Below, one piece after another: positions 9,054-16,040 of a stretch of 64,000 bases of DNA. The notes beneath the pieces are model-generated. The model worked only from the letters and a program-made list of their open reading frames with translations, made no database searches and had not been told where the DNA came from. Every line of letters starts with the position of its first letter. Position 1 is the first letter of the stretch. Source of the stretch: Lujinxingia vulgaris (GTDB taxonomy: Bacteria; Myxococcota_A; Bradymonadia; Bradymonadales; Bradymonadaceae); the NCBI RefSeq assembly GCF_007997005.1, contig NZ_VOSL01000036.1, forward strand, positions 62,001 through 126,000, written 5' to 3'. The position numbers were made by a program, and so were the translations under genes.

Positions 9054-10865
9054 ATGAAACCGTTAGCATTTGCCGATATCCATTGTCACCCAACCTTCTA
9101 CGCCTTTAATCGGCTGCGCAACACCCCCGAGGAGCAGGATCCCTCGGTGTTTCATCCCTGGATGGAGCTGGAGAGCCATCTGGAGCATCAGCTGGCCGGG
9201 GCGCGGGCGTCGGATTATGTGCAGACGAATTTTTCGCGGATGATCGCCGGCGATGTCCGGCTGATCTTTGCGAGCTTTACGCCGATCGAGCGCGGCTTTT
9301 TCATCGGCAGCGGCAACGGCGATGAGCGCCCTTTTAAAGACGAGGTCGCCGCGTGGCTGCGCCTTAAGCGGCCCGCCGAGGTGCTCTCGAAGTTGGCGGC
9401 GGGTGATGTCTCCGGGGCGGCGCAGAAGGCGCTGGGCGTGCTGCGCAACGGCGGCCCGCTGCGCCAGCTGGTGCAGCGCGCGGTGATGGGTTACGGCGCC
9501 GATCGCGTCGCCTACCTCTCCGGCTCGGCCTACGACTACTGGGAGGAGTTGTTGCTCGAGTACGACTTCATCAAGCGCGGCGATCGGGAGCGCCATAAGG
9601 TGGAGTTTGCCACCGGGGAGGGGCCACAGATCGTGGAGGGATCGTATCGGGTGGCCACCGGCGTCGAGGATGTGCAGGCGGTGATCGAGCGCAACGAGGA
9701 TGATCTGGCGGTGGTGCTCACGATTGAGGGCGGACACGTCTTCTCGGTGGGCACCGATCTCAAACCGGTGGATCTGAGCGTGATGCTGGAGCGGATCGAG
9801 GCGCTCAAGAACTGGGAGCACCCGGTGCTCTTTTTGACGCTGGCGCATCATTTCGACAACGGGATCTGCGGCCACGCCCACAGCCTGGTCGATGCGGCCG
9901 ACTGGATCATGGATCAGGAGTTTCGCCTCAACCAGGGCCTGGATCCGGAGCGGGGGATGCCGGTGGTGCGCGCGCTTCTGGACCTGGACGAAGACCTCAA
10001 AGATCAGGGCGGCAAGCGCATTCATCTGGATGTGCGCCACATGAGCGCGCGCAGCCGCAAGGCGTATTACGCGCAGGTGGTCGAGCCCTACAACGCCTGG
10101 CGCGATAAGCAGCCGGCGGCCTACCGGGCGCGCTACCCGAAGATCCCGGTGGTGATGAGCCACTCGGGCTATGCCGGGGTGCCCACGCTGGCGCAGATGA
10201 TCGCCGAGGAGGAGCGCGAGCACGATCGCTGGCACCGCGGGCCTTTTTACGCCTGGAGCATCAACTTAAGCGATGAGGATATGCGCGCGATCTTTGAGAG
10301 CGGGGGCCTGGCGGGCATCAACCTGGACCGGCGCATCCTGGGCATGAAGCCCGGCGATAAGCTCGACCCGGAGGTGGTGCCCGAGGTGGTGCTACGCCAG
10401 ATCTTTGCGCTGGTCGATGTGATCCTGCTCGACGATCGCTACAGCGAGGAGGAGAAGCTCAAGGTCTGGGATCGGATCTGCCTGGGGACGGATTTTGACG
10501 GGTTTATTCACCCCATTGAGAGCTGCCCCACCGCGGCCGACCTCCCGAAACTTGGCGAGTCGCTGCGGGTGCTGCTGGAGGCCCATAAGCATACCCGCGG
10601 GATCGCGGAGATCGGGGTGGAGACGATCCTGGAGAAATTTGCCTGGAAGAACGCCTATGACTTTACGCTGACGCATCTTCCGGCGGCGGCCGGGGTGGGG
10701 CCGGTGGTCAAAGCGGCCAGCGGCAAGAAGACGACGTCGTCGAAGTCGTCGAAGTCGTCGAAGGGCGTGTCGGCGAAGTCGACGAAGAAAGGTACATCGT
10801 CGCGGAAGGCGAAGACGGGTAAGGCGAAACGCACGAAGACGAGCGAGGAAAAGAGCGATGCGTAA
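9054..10865 (+). CDS. Membrane-dipeptidase (M19)-like amidohydrolase with Lys/Ser-rich tail
   Basis: Metal-dependent amidohydrolase-fold protein of 603 residues. Visible ligand motifs follow the M19 renal-dipeptidase order: DIHCHP (8-13), EGGH, HLDVRHM, MSHSGYAG and GTDFDGF (a late Asp motif). The family hydrolyses dipeptides at a binuclear zinc site, but this protein is longer than the usual 330-400 residues. Large inserts lie between the first metal motif and EGGH. The last 60 residues are almost only Lys, Ser, Thr, Ala and Arg, like a histone-H1-type tail. The ATG at 9054 has GAGG just upstream. The end overlaps the next gene by eight bases, so the two are probably coupled. The substrate is uncertain. 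Confidence 0.78.
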   Translation: MKPLAFADIHCHPTFYAFNRLRNTPEEQDPSVFHPWMELESHLEHQLAGARASDYVQTNFSRMIAGDVRLIFASFTPIERGFFIGSGNGDERPFKDEVAAWLRLKRPAEVLSKLAAGDVSGAAQKALGVLRNGGPLRQLVQRAVMGYGADRVAYLSGSAYDYWEELLLEYDFIKRGDRERHKVEFATGEGPQIVEGSYRVATGVEDVQAVIERNEDDLAVVLTIEGGHVFSVGTDLKPVDLSVMLERIEALKNWEHPVLFLTLAHHFDNGICGHAHSLVDAADWIMDQEFRLNQGLDPERGMPVVRALLDLDEDLKDQGGKRIHLDVRHMSARSRKAYYAQVVEPYNAWRDKQPAAYRARYPKIPVVMSHSGYAGVPTLAQMIAEEEREHDRWHRGPFYAWSINLSDEDMRAIFESGGLAGINLDRRILGMKPGDKLDPEVVPEVVLRQIFALVDVILLDDRYSEEEKLKVWDRICLGTDFDGFIHPIESCPTAADLPKLGESLRVLLEAHKHTRGIAEIGVETILEKFAWKNAYDFTLTHLPAAAGVGPVVKAASGKKTTSSKSSKSSKGVSAKSTKKGTSSRKAKTGKAKRTKTSEEKSDA

Positions 10866-11625
10866 GGGAGGCGAACGCCCGACGAACTGGCTTATGTTGC
10901 GCGGGCTTGCGCGCGAGCAGCGCCACTGGGGGCCTTTTGTCGATATCTTCGAGGCGAAGGTGCCCGGCGCGCGTGTGCACACGCTGGATCTTCCCGGGGT
11001 AGGCACGGAGTGTCAGCGCGACAGCCCCACCACGGTGGCAGGTATTGTGGGCGACCTGCGTCGACGCCTGCAGCCCTTGCGCGAGCAGCATGAGGGGGGC
11101 TGGGGCCTGCTGGGCGTCTCATTGGGCGGCATGGTGACCATGAAGTGGGGGGAGCTGCACCCCCAGGATTTTGCTCGCCTGGTGATCATCAACTCCAGCG
11201 CCGGCGACCTTAACGGCCCGCTGCAGCGCCTCAACGCGCGCATTCTGCCCGACATGGTGCGGGCGATGGTCGACCCGGACCCGGTGGAGCGGGAGCGCCG
11301 CATCCTGGGCTTTACCTCAGCGCTGATCGAAGATCGCGAGATCGTGGCCCGGCAGGCCGCCCGCTTCGCCGAAGATGCCCCGATCCGCCGGCGCAACGCG
11401 CTCAAGCAGCTGTTGGCCGCGGCGACATTTAAAGCCCCGCGCTCGATTGAGGTCCCGGCGCTGGTGCTGGGCGCCGGGGGTGACGCGATGGTCGATCCGC
11501 GCTGCGCCTGGCAGCTGGCGCGCCATCTGCGCGCGCCCTTGCACGTGCACCCGACCGCCGGTCATGAGCTTCCGCTCGATGATCCGGAGTGGGTGGCGAG
11601 GCAGGTGGGGCATTGGTGTGGTTAG
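10858..11625 (+). CDS. Alpha/beta hydrolase
   Basis: Alpha/beta-hydrolase-fold protein of 255 residues. The nucleophile elbow is GVSLGG (Ser near residue 89), followed by a VIINSSAGDLNGP strand. The acid is likely the Asp in LGAGGDAMVDP and the His is in TAGHELPLDD near the C-terminus, giving a complete Ser-Asp-His triad. No signal peptide is seen, so it is probably cytoplasmic. Its ATG lies inside the last codons of the upstream M19-like gene (eight-base overlap), implying translational coupling. The substrate cannot be read from sequence. Esterases and BioH/MhpC-like hydrolases are the nearest general types. Confidence 0.85.
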   Translation: MRKGGERPTNWLMLRGLAREQRHWGPFVDIFEAKVPGARVHTLDLPGVGTECQRDSPTTVAGIVGDLRRRLQPLREQHEGGWGLLGVSLGGMVTMKWGELHPQDFARLVIINSSAGDLNGPLQRLNARILPDMVRAMVDPDPVERERRILGFTSALIEDREIVARQAARFAEDAPIRRRNALKQLLAAATFKAPRSIEVPALVLGAGGDAMVDPRCAWQLARHLRAPLHVHPTAGHELPLDDPEWVARQVGHWCG

Positions 11626-11676
11626 TCGGGGGGATTTTGAGGGTTGGGGGGGCGCTGTGGGGGTGGGGGGGTAAGC

Positions 11677-11739
11677 GTGTGGTTGGGTGGTTGTGGGGCG
11701 CGGAGGTTCGCGGCGTGGGGAGGTTTGAGAGGGCGTTGG
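11677..11739 (+). repeat. G-rich intergenic repeat, copy 1
   Basis: First of six related copies in 11.6-16.2 kb. It begins GTGTGGTT with one GGTTGGGT octamer, then GGTTGTGG, a GCGCGGAGGTTCGCG block and a GGCGTGGGGAGGTTTGAGAG end. It lies about 50 bases after the alpha/beta-hydrolase stop, in sense orientation. The right half matches copy 2 rather than the GGTCGATTCGTG type. Confidence 0.8.
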
Positions 11740-11782
11740 TTGGGGCGCGTTGTGATTGGGTGGTTGTGATCAGGGGTGTGCG

Positions 11783-12520
11783 ATGAAGACAGATCTGAAA
11801 AAACAGTTGATCGGGGCCGTGGTGTGTTCGGCGATCTTTGGTGTGGGGTTGGGGGTGATGCTGGGGCAACGCGATAAGGAGCAGTCCGAGCCCCCCCGCG
11901 TTGACCAGGAGGGGTTCGAGGCCTGGGAGGGCGCTGAGGAACCGCACCAGGCTCAAGAAGCGGGTGGCGAGCCGGGTGAGGAGGCCGCCAGCGAGGCTGC
12001 GGATGTGGCCGCGGCCCCCGCGAAGAGCGATGGCCCGCATGGCGCCGTGGGAGGGCCTGCATCCGACCTGGCGAGCGCGGAAGGGCGTGGGGCGAGTGGG
12101 GTTGAGGGGGCTGGCGAGTTCGCTGGCGGCGGCGACATCGCCGACCTTCAGGGGGGCGCGGCAGCAGAGCGCGGCGGGGAGGAGCCGGCCGCAGAGCGCA
12201 AGGCCGGGACGCTCTCCAGGGAGGCACTCCAGGAGAGCATTGAGACGCTGAGGCCGATCGCCCGCCAATGCTACCTGGACGCGCTCAAGGATTTTCCCGA
12301 CGTCGACGGGCGCGTGATGTTGGAGTTCGAGATCATCAGCGAGGGTGGAGAGGGACGCGTGGCGATGACGGAGATTGGCGAGGATTCGACGCTTTACGAG
12401 AGCTCCATTCACACGTGTCTGCAGCATCATATCAGCGAGGTGGTGTTTGACTCACCGGGGGAGGACGCGGTGATGAAGGTGACGTATCCCTTTCATTTTG
12501 CGCAGGGAGAGGAGATGTGA
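11783..12520 (+). CDS. Membrane-anchored protein with AgmX/PglI-type C-terminal domain
   Basis: Protein of 245 residues with one N-terminal membrane anchor (about 9-28, IGAVVCSAIFGVGLGVML), a long Ala/Gly/Glu-rich disordered linker (about 35-150) and a compact C-terminal domain (about 155-240). The domain pattern (LRPIARQCYLDALKDFPDVDGRV, then an IHTCLQHH segment) is that of the AgmX/PglI C-terminal domain, common in Myxococcota and resembling TonB-type energy-coupling tips. Two conserved Cys are present. The layout suggests an inner-membrane protein spanning the periplasm. The ATG at 11783 has AGGGG upstream. It is flanked on both sides by copies of the intergenic repeat. The partner is unknown. 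Confidence 0.78.
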   Translation: MKTDLKKQLIGAVVCSAIFGVGLGVMLGQRDKEQSEPPRVDQEGFEAWEGAEEPHQAQEAGGEPGEEAASEAADVAAAPAKSDGPHGAVGGPASDLASAEGRGASGVEGAGEFAGGGDIADLQGGAAAERGGEEPAAERKAGTLSREALQESIETLRPIARQCYLDALKDFPDVDGRVMLEFEIISEGGEGRVAMTEIGEDSTLYESSIHTCLQHHISEVVFDSPGEDAVMKVTYPFHFAQGEEM

Positions 12521-12528
12521 GGGGGGGC

Positions 12529-12608
12529 GTGTGGTTGGGTGGTTGGGTGGTTTGGTGGTTGAGGGACGCCCGGGTTCCCGCTGTGGGGAGGTTTGAGAGG
12601 GCGTTGGG
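12529..12608 (+). repeat. G-rich intergenic repeat, copy 2
   Basis: Begins eight bases after the stop of the AgmX-type gene, in sense orientation. It has three octamers (GGTTGGGT, GGTTGGGT, GGTTTGGT), then GGTTGAGG, GACGCCCGGGTTCCCG and the same GTGGGGAGGTTTGAGAGGGC end as copy 1. Confidence 0.82.
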
Positions 12609-12719
12609 GGGGGGCATCGGCAGGGGCACCCCTTATGAGCGCCCGTGTATCGGATGGGTGCCCGAGTATAGGGTGGGCGAGCTGCGACGGCGGAAGATGC
12701 GCGAGGGCTGCTGCGTTTT

Positions 12720-12750
12720 TTGAGCGATGTGGTTATGTTGATGTTATAAC
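12720..12750 (+). promoter_or_regulatory. Candidate promoter/operator of the toxin-antitoxin pair
   Basis: TTGAGC (12720-12725) and TTATAA (12744-12749) are spaced 18 bases and could form -35 and -10 boxes. The -10 lies in an 8-base palindrome GTTATAAC (12743-12750), a possible site for self-repression by the AbrB-like antitoxin. AT content is locally high against the GC-rich background. Confidence 0.4.
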
Positions 12751-12784
12751 GAACGCGTTCAACCTGCGGATCTGGAGCGTCATC

Positions 12785-13018
12785 ATGCAAAAGAAACTCA
12801 GCCGTGTCGGCCACAGCCTGGGCCTGATCATCGACAAGCCCATTTTGGAGTTGCTTCGCATCGATCAGGACACACTGCTCGACATCAGCACCGACGGGGA
12901 GGCGCTGATCATTCGCCCGGTGACGGCCGCCGAACATGCCCACCGCTCGCGGGTGCGTGCCGCGGCCGAGCGCGTGGCTGATGACCACTGCGAGGCGTTC
13001 GAGAAGTTGTCGAAGTGA
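12785..13018 (+). CDS. AbrB/MazE-type antitoxin
   Basis: Protein of 77 residues with a SpoVT/AbrB-like swapped-hairpin domain at the N-terminus (MQKKLSRVGHSLGLIIDKPILELLRI, then LLDISTDGEALIIRPV). The C-terminal helix (about 50-77) is charged and would wrap the toxin. GGAG lies seven bases before the ATG. It overlaps the next frame by four bases (GTGA), the usual arrangement of a toxin-antitoxin operon. The partner is a Doc-family toxin, so this is a Phd-type position filled by an AbrB-type antitoxin. Self-repression through the upstream palindrome is plausible but inferred. Confidence 0.85.
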   Translation: MQKKLSRVGHSLGLIIDKPILELLRIDQDTLLDISTDGEALIIRPVTAAEHAHRSRVRAAAERVADDHCEAFEKLSK

Positions 13019-13403
13019 GCGTTGTTTTTCTCGATGTTGCCGACGTGCTCGAGATTCACGGGCTGCAGATCGAGCGATTCGGAGGCTCGCCCGGTCTACG
13101 AGACGCGGGGCTCTTGCAGTCGGCGGTGGCGCAGCCCCAGGCCACGTTCGGAGACACTTTTCTCCACAGCGACCTGATTGAGATGGCGGGGCCTACCTCT
13201 TCCACCTGGTGGGGAACCACCCCTTTGTCGATGGGAACAAGCGCGTTGGTTTAGCCAGCGCGTTGGTGTTTCTCGATCTCAACGGCATCGTGGTGCGCAC
13301 GAATACCGAGGAGCTTTATGAGCTGACCATGCGTGTGGCTCGCGGTGCGTTAAAGAAACGCGAGGTGGTGGAGGTGTTGGGCGAGATTGTGGGCAGGGAG
13401 TGA
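13015..13403 (+). pseudogene. doc: Death-on-curing (Doc) toxin broken by a one-base frameshift
   Basis: Fic/Doc-fold toxin, whose family phosphorylates elongation factor EF-Tu. The first frame reads MSVVFLDVADVLEIHGL...HSDLIEMAG, as in Doc proteins, but leaves the family pattern at about 13187-13192. The pattern resumes one frame away as AYLFHLVGNHPFVDGNKR, holding the full Fic motif H-P-F-V-D-G-N-K-R, and runs to the stop at 13403. Losing one base in the G-run of GCGGGGCC explains the shift. Without it the product would be about 129 residues, normal for Doc. GTG start overlapping the antitoxin stop. Either an inactivated toxin or a base-call error in a G-run; the antitoxin is intact. Confidence 0.85.
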
Positions 13404-13438
13404 GAGTGGGCGGTCAGGTTGGGGGGGAGCGGAGGGGC

Positions 13439-13510
13439 GTGTGGTTAGGTGGTTGGGTGGTTGAGGGACGCCCGGGTTCGCGATGTGGGTCGATTCGTGT
13501 GTGCGTTGCG
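13439..13510 (+). repeat. G-rich intergenic repeat, copy 3
   Basis: Lies 35 bases after the Doc stop, in sense orientation. It carries two octamers (GGTTAGGT, GGTTGGGT), then GGTTGAGG, GACGCCCGGGTTCGCG and the GGTCGATTCGTG end. Nine bases later the hexamer array begins. Confidence 0.82.
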
Positions 13511-13518
13511 GGGTTCGC

Positions 13519-13614
13519 GAGATCGAGATCGAGATCGAGATCGAGATCGAGCCCGAGATCGAGATCGAGATCGAGCCCGAGATCGAGATCGAGATCGAGC
13601 CCGAGATCGAGCCC
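13519..13614 (+). repeat. 96-bp hexamer microsatellite (GAGATC/GAGCCC)
   Basis: Sixteen uninterrupted hexamers: five GAGATC, one GAGCCC, three GAGATC, GAGCCC, three GAGATC, GAGCCC, GAGATC, GAGCCC. The middle part is therefore also a 24-bp higher-order repeat. All reading frames through it are open on both strands, which creates false ORFs. Twelve GATC sites lie in it. Confidence 0.95.
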
Positions 13615-13690
13615 CAAAACCGTCCGAGAGACCGACCATCCCCGACCATCCCCGGCATGTATGCGGCTTATCGTACTTCTCGCAGCCCCC

Positions 13691-14167
13691 TCACTCCTCC
13701 CAACTCCGCACGTGCAGCTGCCGCACCTTCTCATCGAGGCCCTCCACCGGCCCTTCGACCTGTGCACCTTTTAAAATGTCGGTGATCGGCAGAGCCTGGA
13801 CGGGGTTCTCCGGCGCGCCGAGCTCTTTGAGCCACGCGACGAGCTGGCGCGTGGAGCTGGCGTAGACGATGCGCCCTAAACCCACCCAGCCGTGGGCGGC
13901 AGCGCACATCGGACAGTGTTCGCCCGAGGTGTAGACGACCGCCCGGGCGCGCTCCTCTTCGGTGAGGTGAGCGGCGGCCCAGCGGGCGATCTCGAACTCG
14001 GGGTGGAGGGTGGCGTCGTCGTCGGAGTTGATGCGGTTTCGCTCCTCAAAGCGCACCTCATCGTCGAGCACGAGCAAGGAGCCGAAGGGGGCGTCGCCGG
14101 CGTCGAGGGCTTCGCTGGCGAGTTCGATGCAGCGGGAGAGGTGGAGGCGGTCCTGGGGGGTGATCAT
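13691..14167 (-). CDS. Cytidine/guanine-deaminase-family nucleoside deaminase
   Basis: Zinc-dependent deaminase of the CDA/TadA fold, 158 residues. The first zinc motif is H-P-E in LHPEFEIARW, with Glu as proton shuttle. The second is the C-P-M-C of TSGEHCPMCAAAHGWVGLGRIVY, where the usual Pro before the first Cys is His. This second-motif form is shared by bacterial guanine-deaminase-like and 'nucleoside deaminase' proteins. It probably deaminates a free base or nucleoside; the exact substrate is open. The ATG at 14167 is followed upstream by repeat copy 4. It is convergent with the Doc remnant. Confidence 0.85.
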   Translation of the reverse strand: MITPQDRLHLSRCIELASEALDAGDAPFGSLLVLDDEVRFEERNRINSDDDATLHPEFEIARWAAAHLTEEERARAVVYTSGEHCPMCAAAHGWVGLGRIVYASSTRQLVAWLKELGAPENPVQALPITDILKGAQVEGPVEGLDEKVRQLHVRSWEE

Positions 14168-14227
14168 GGGGTCTCCGGGGATTGGGAGGTTGGCGGTGTG
14201 GGGGGGCGTGGTGGGGATGGGGGGTGT

Positions 14228-14296
14228 GCGTTTTGTGGTTGGGTGGTTGTGGGGCGCCGGGGTTTGCGTTGTGGGTCGATTCGTGAGGGCGTTGGG
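14228..14296 (+). repeat. G-rich intergenic repeat, copy 4
   Basis: Begins GCGTTTTGTGG like copy 6, with one octamer GGTTGGGT, then GGTTGTGG, GGCGCCGGGGTTTGCG and GGTCGATTCGTG. It is the only copy placed antisense to its flanking genes, lying between two minus-strand genes. Confidence 0.8.
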
Positions 14297-14315
14297 AGGG
14301 TCGCATTGGAGCGCA

Positions 14316-14348
14316 AAAAGGGCGAGCCCGTTGGGCCCGCCCTTTTTT
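14316..14348. terminator. Rho-independent terminator
   Basis: Stem GGGCG (14320-14324) with CGCCC (14338-14342) and inner GCCC/GGGC around a 3-base loop, flanked by a run of five A (14315-14319) and six T (14343-14348). It works on either strand and would serve the minus-strand gene remnant ending at 14374. Confidence 0.85.
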
Positions 14349-14373
14349 GTGAATCGGGTGGTGCGGTTGAGGA

Positions 14374-14679
14374 TCAGCGCGCCACAGAGACGTAATCCAG
14401 GCGCAGCAGGATGTCGTCGATGCTGTTGAAGTTCAGGCCGTTGCTGCCGTTGACGCTGATGACGTCGGCGGGGATGAAGAGGGCGTAGTCGCCGTAGAGG
14501 CCGCGGGCGGCCAGCTCGGCGGTCTGGCCGCTGGAGTACGCAGCGCCCTCAAACTCGCCACGGTCGACGTTGAAGAAGGCCTGAATGCGGGCGCGGCTGT
14601 AGTCTTCGACGCAGCTGCCGGCCGCGGATAAGGGCGACATCGCGGCGGAGTAGGCGCGCGCTTTCCCTCCTCGTTGCAC
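14374..14679 (-). pseudogene. C-terminal remnant of a larger protein
   Basis: Short open frame of about 101 codons just upstream of a good terminator and 50 bases from the divergent dusB start. It has no credible start or ribosome site. The C-terminal part reads like the end of a beta-sandwich domain (GDYALFIPADVISV, then NFNSIDDILLRLDYVSVAR), reminiscent of the tail of TcA-type insecticidal-toxin-complex proteins, where a similar 'DDILLRLDY' strand closes the chain. That likeness is from memory and weak. Best read as the 3' end of a gene whose body was lost, but a short intact gene cannot be excluded. Confidence 0.4.
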
Positions 14680-14729
14680 CTCGTTATAAGAGCCCCTGAG
14701 GCGATTTCTGCCGCGACGACGAGGTCATC

Positions 14730-15818
14730 ATGGGCATTCCCTTCGAGAAATTAACGCCAAAACGCTGGGGCGGCGAGGTGCCGGGGCCGGTGGAGCGCCC
14801 CCCGCTCGATCTTGGTCATGGGGTGGTGCTCGACCCGCCGGTGGTGCTCTCACCGATGGCGGCGGTCACAAGCTCGCCCTTTCGCAGGGTGTGCCGGGAG
14901 ATGGGCGCGGGGATGGTGGCCACGGAGATGGTCAGCGCGGTGGGGCTGATTCACCGCGCGCCCACAGCGGTCTCGATGGTCGATCTGGTGGAGGGGGAGG
15001 GCCCGGCCTGCGTGCAGATCTATGGAAAACGCCCCGAAGAACTCGCCAAAGCTGCGCAGATCGCCGTGGAGCTCGGCGCGGACATCGTCGATTTAAACAT
15101 GGGTTGCCCCATGAAGAAGGTCGTCTCCAGCGGCCATGGCGCCGCGCTCTTGCGAGATGTGGGGCGGATCCGCGAGATCTTTGAGGCCATGAGTGAGGCG
15201 GTCGACGTTCCGGTCACAGGCAAGATGCGCGCCGGCTGGGAGGACACCAGCGCGGTGGCCGTGGCCGAGGCGATGGAGGCCGGCGGCGCGGCGGCGCTGA
15301 CGATTCACGGTCGCACCCGCTCGGCAATGTACGACGGCCACGCCGACCTGGGCGTAATCGCCGCGGTCAAAGAGGCGGTGGGCATCCCGGTAATCGGCAA
15401 CGGGGATGTCTGCGACTGGATCAGCGCGCGGCGCATGTTTGCCTCCACCGGCTGTGATGCGGTGATGGTGGCGCGCGGGGCGCTGGGGAACCCCTGGGTG
15501 TTTCGGGAGATCGCCGCCGACCTGCGCGGCGAAGCCATCCCCGAGCCGCCTTCGCCGGAGCTCAAACGCAAGACGCTTTTGCGCCACGTGGATCTTTATC
15601 TGGAGCGCTTCGGTGAGGGGCGCACCTGCAAGGAGATTCGCAAGCACCTGCTCTGGTACTACCGCGGCACACCCGGGGAGTTGGTGCTGCGCAAGCGGCT
15701 CAGCGGCATCACGAGCGCAGACGACATTCGCCAGGCGATTGATGCGGCGCTGGCTGCCAACGTGGGTCAGGCCGAACTGCGTGCTAAGAGTCACCCGCGG
15801 GCTGTCGAGCGCATGTAA
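14730..15818 (+). CDS. dusB: tRNA-dihydrouridine synthase (DusB type)
   Basis: FMN-dependent enzyme reducing uridine to dihydrouridine in the tRNA D-loop. The TIM-barrel N-terminal domain shows LSPMAAVTSSPFRRVCREMGAGM, the catalytic Cys in LNMGCPMKKV (about residue 126), the TIHGRTRSAMYDG FMN/tRNA motif and IGNGDV. The C-terminal helical domain (about 255-345) has CKEIRKHLLWYYRGTPG, typical of DusB/NifR3. The length of 362 is slightly above the usual 320-340 because of extra residues at both ends. GAGG lies nine bases before the ATG. Followed by an inverted pair of intergenic repeats. Confidence 0.93.
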   Translation: MGIPFEKLTPKRWGGEVPGPVERPPLDLGHGVVLDPPVVLSPMAAVTSSPFRRVCREMGAGMVATEMVSAVGLIHRAPTAVSMVDLVEGEGPACVQIYGKRPEELAKAAQIAVELGADIVDLNMGCPMKKVVSSGHGAALLRDVGRIREIFEAMSEAVDVPVTGKMRAGWEDTSAVAVAEAMEAGGAAALTIHGRTRSAMYDGHADLGVIAAVKEAVGIPVIGNGDVCDWISARRMFASTGCDAVMVARGALGNPWVFREIAADLRGEAIPEPPSPELKRKTLLRHVDLYLERFGEGRTCKEIRKHLLWYYRGTPGELVLRKRLSGITSADDIRQAIDAALAANVGQAELRAKSHPRAVERM

Positions 15819-15866
15819 GACGACGAATCGACGTCGCCCTGAGGTTGGTAGGGTTGGGGGGGATGC

Positions 15867-15947
15867 GTGTGGTTAGGTGGTCAAGTGGTCAGGTGGTTGT
15901 GGGACGCCCAGGGTCGCAGAATAGGTCGATTCGTGCGGGCGGCGAGA
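15867..15947 (+). repeat. G-rich intergenic repeat, copy 5
   Basis: Lies 48 bases after the dusB stop, in sense orientation. Octamers GGTTAGGT, GGTCAAGT and GGTCAGGT, then GGTTGTGG, GACGCCCAGGGTCGCAG, GGTCGATTCGTG and a GGGCGGCGAG end. It forms an inverted pair with copy 6. Confidence 0.83.
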
Positions 15948-16040
15948 GGTGCGCAAAGGCGACACCCCGCAATACAAAAGATCCGAGCGTATCCAGGGCG
16001 ACGAGGGCAACATACCGACACATCGGAAAAACGTGCACCC

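Noticed and set aside
13015-13403. Programmed frameshift in the Doc gene
   Set aside because: No slippery heptamer with a downstream structure was seen; loss of one G in a G-run is simpler.
13414-13767. Several overlapping frames with Glu-Ile, Arg-Asp or Asp-Leu repeats
   Set aside because: They arise only because the hexamer array has no stop in any frame; no ribosome site or conserved flank supports them.
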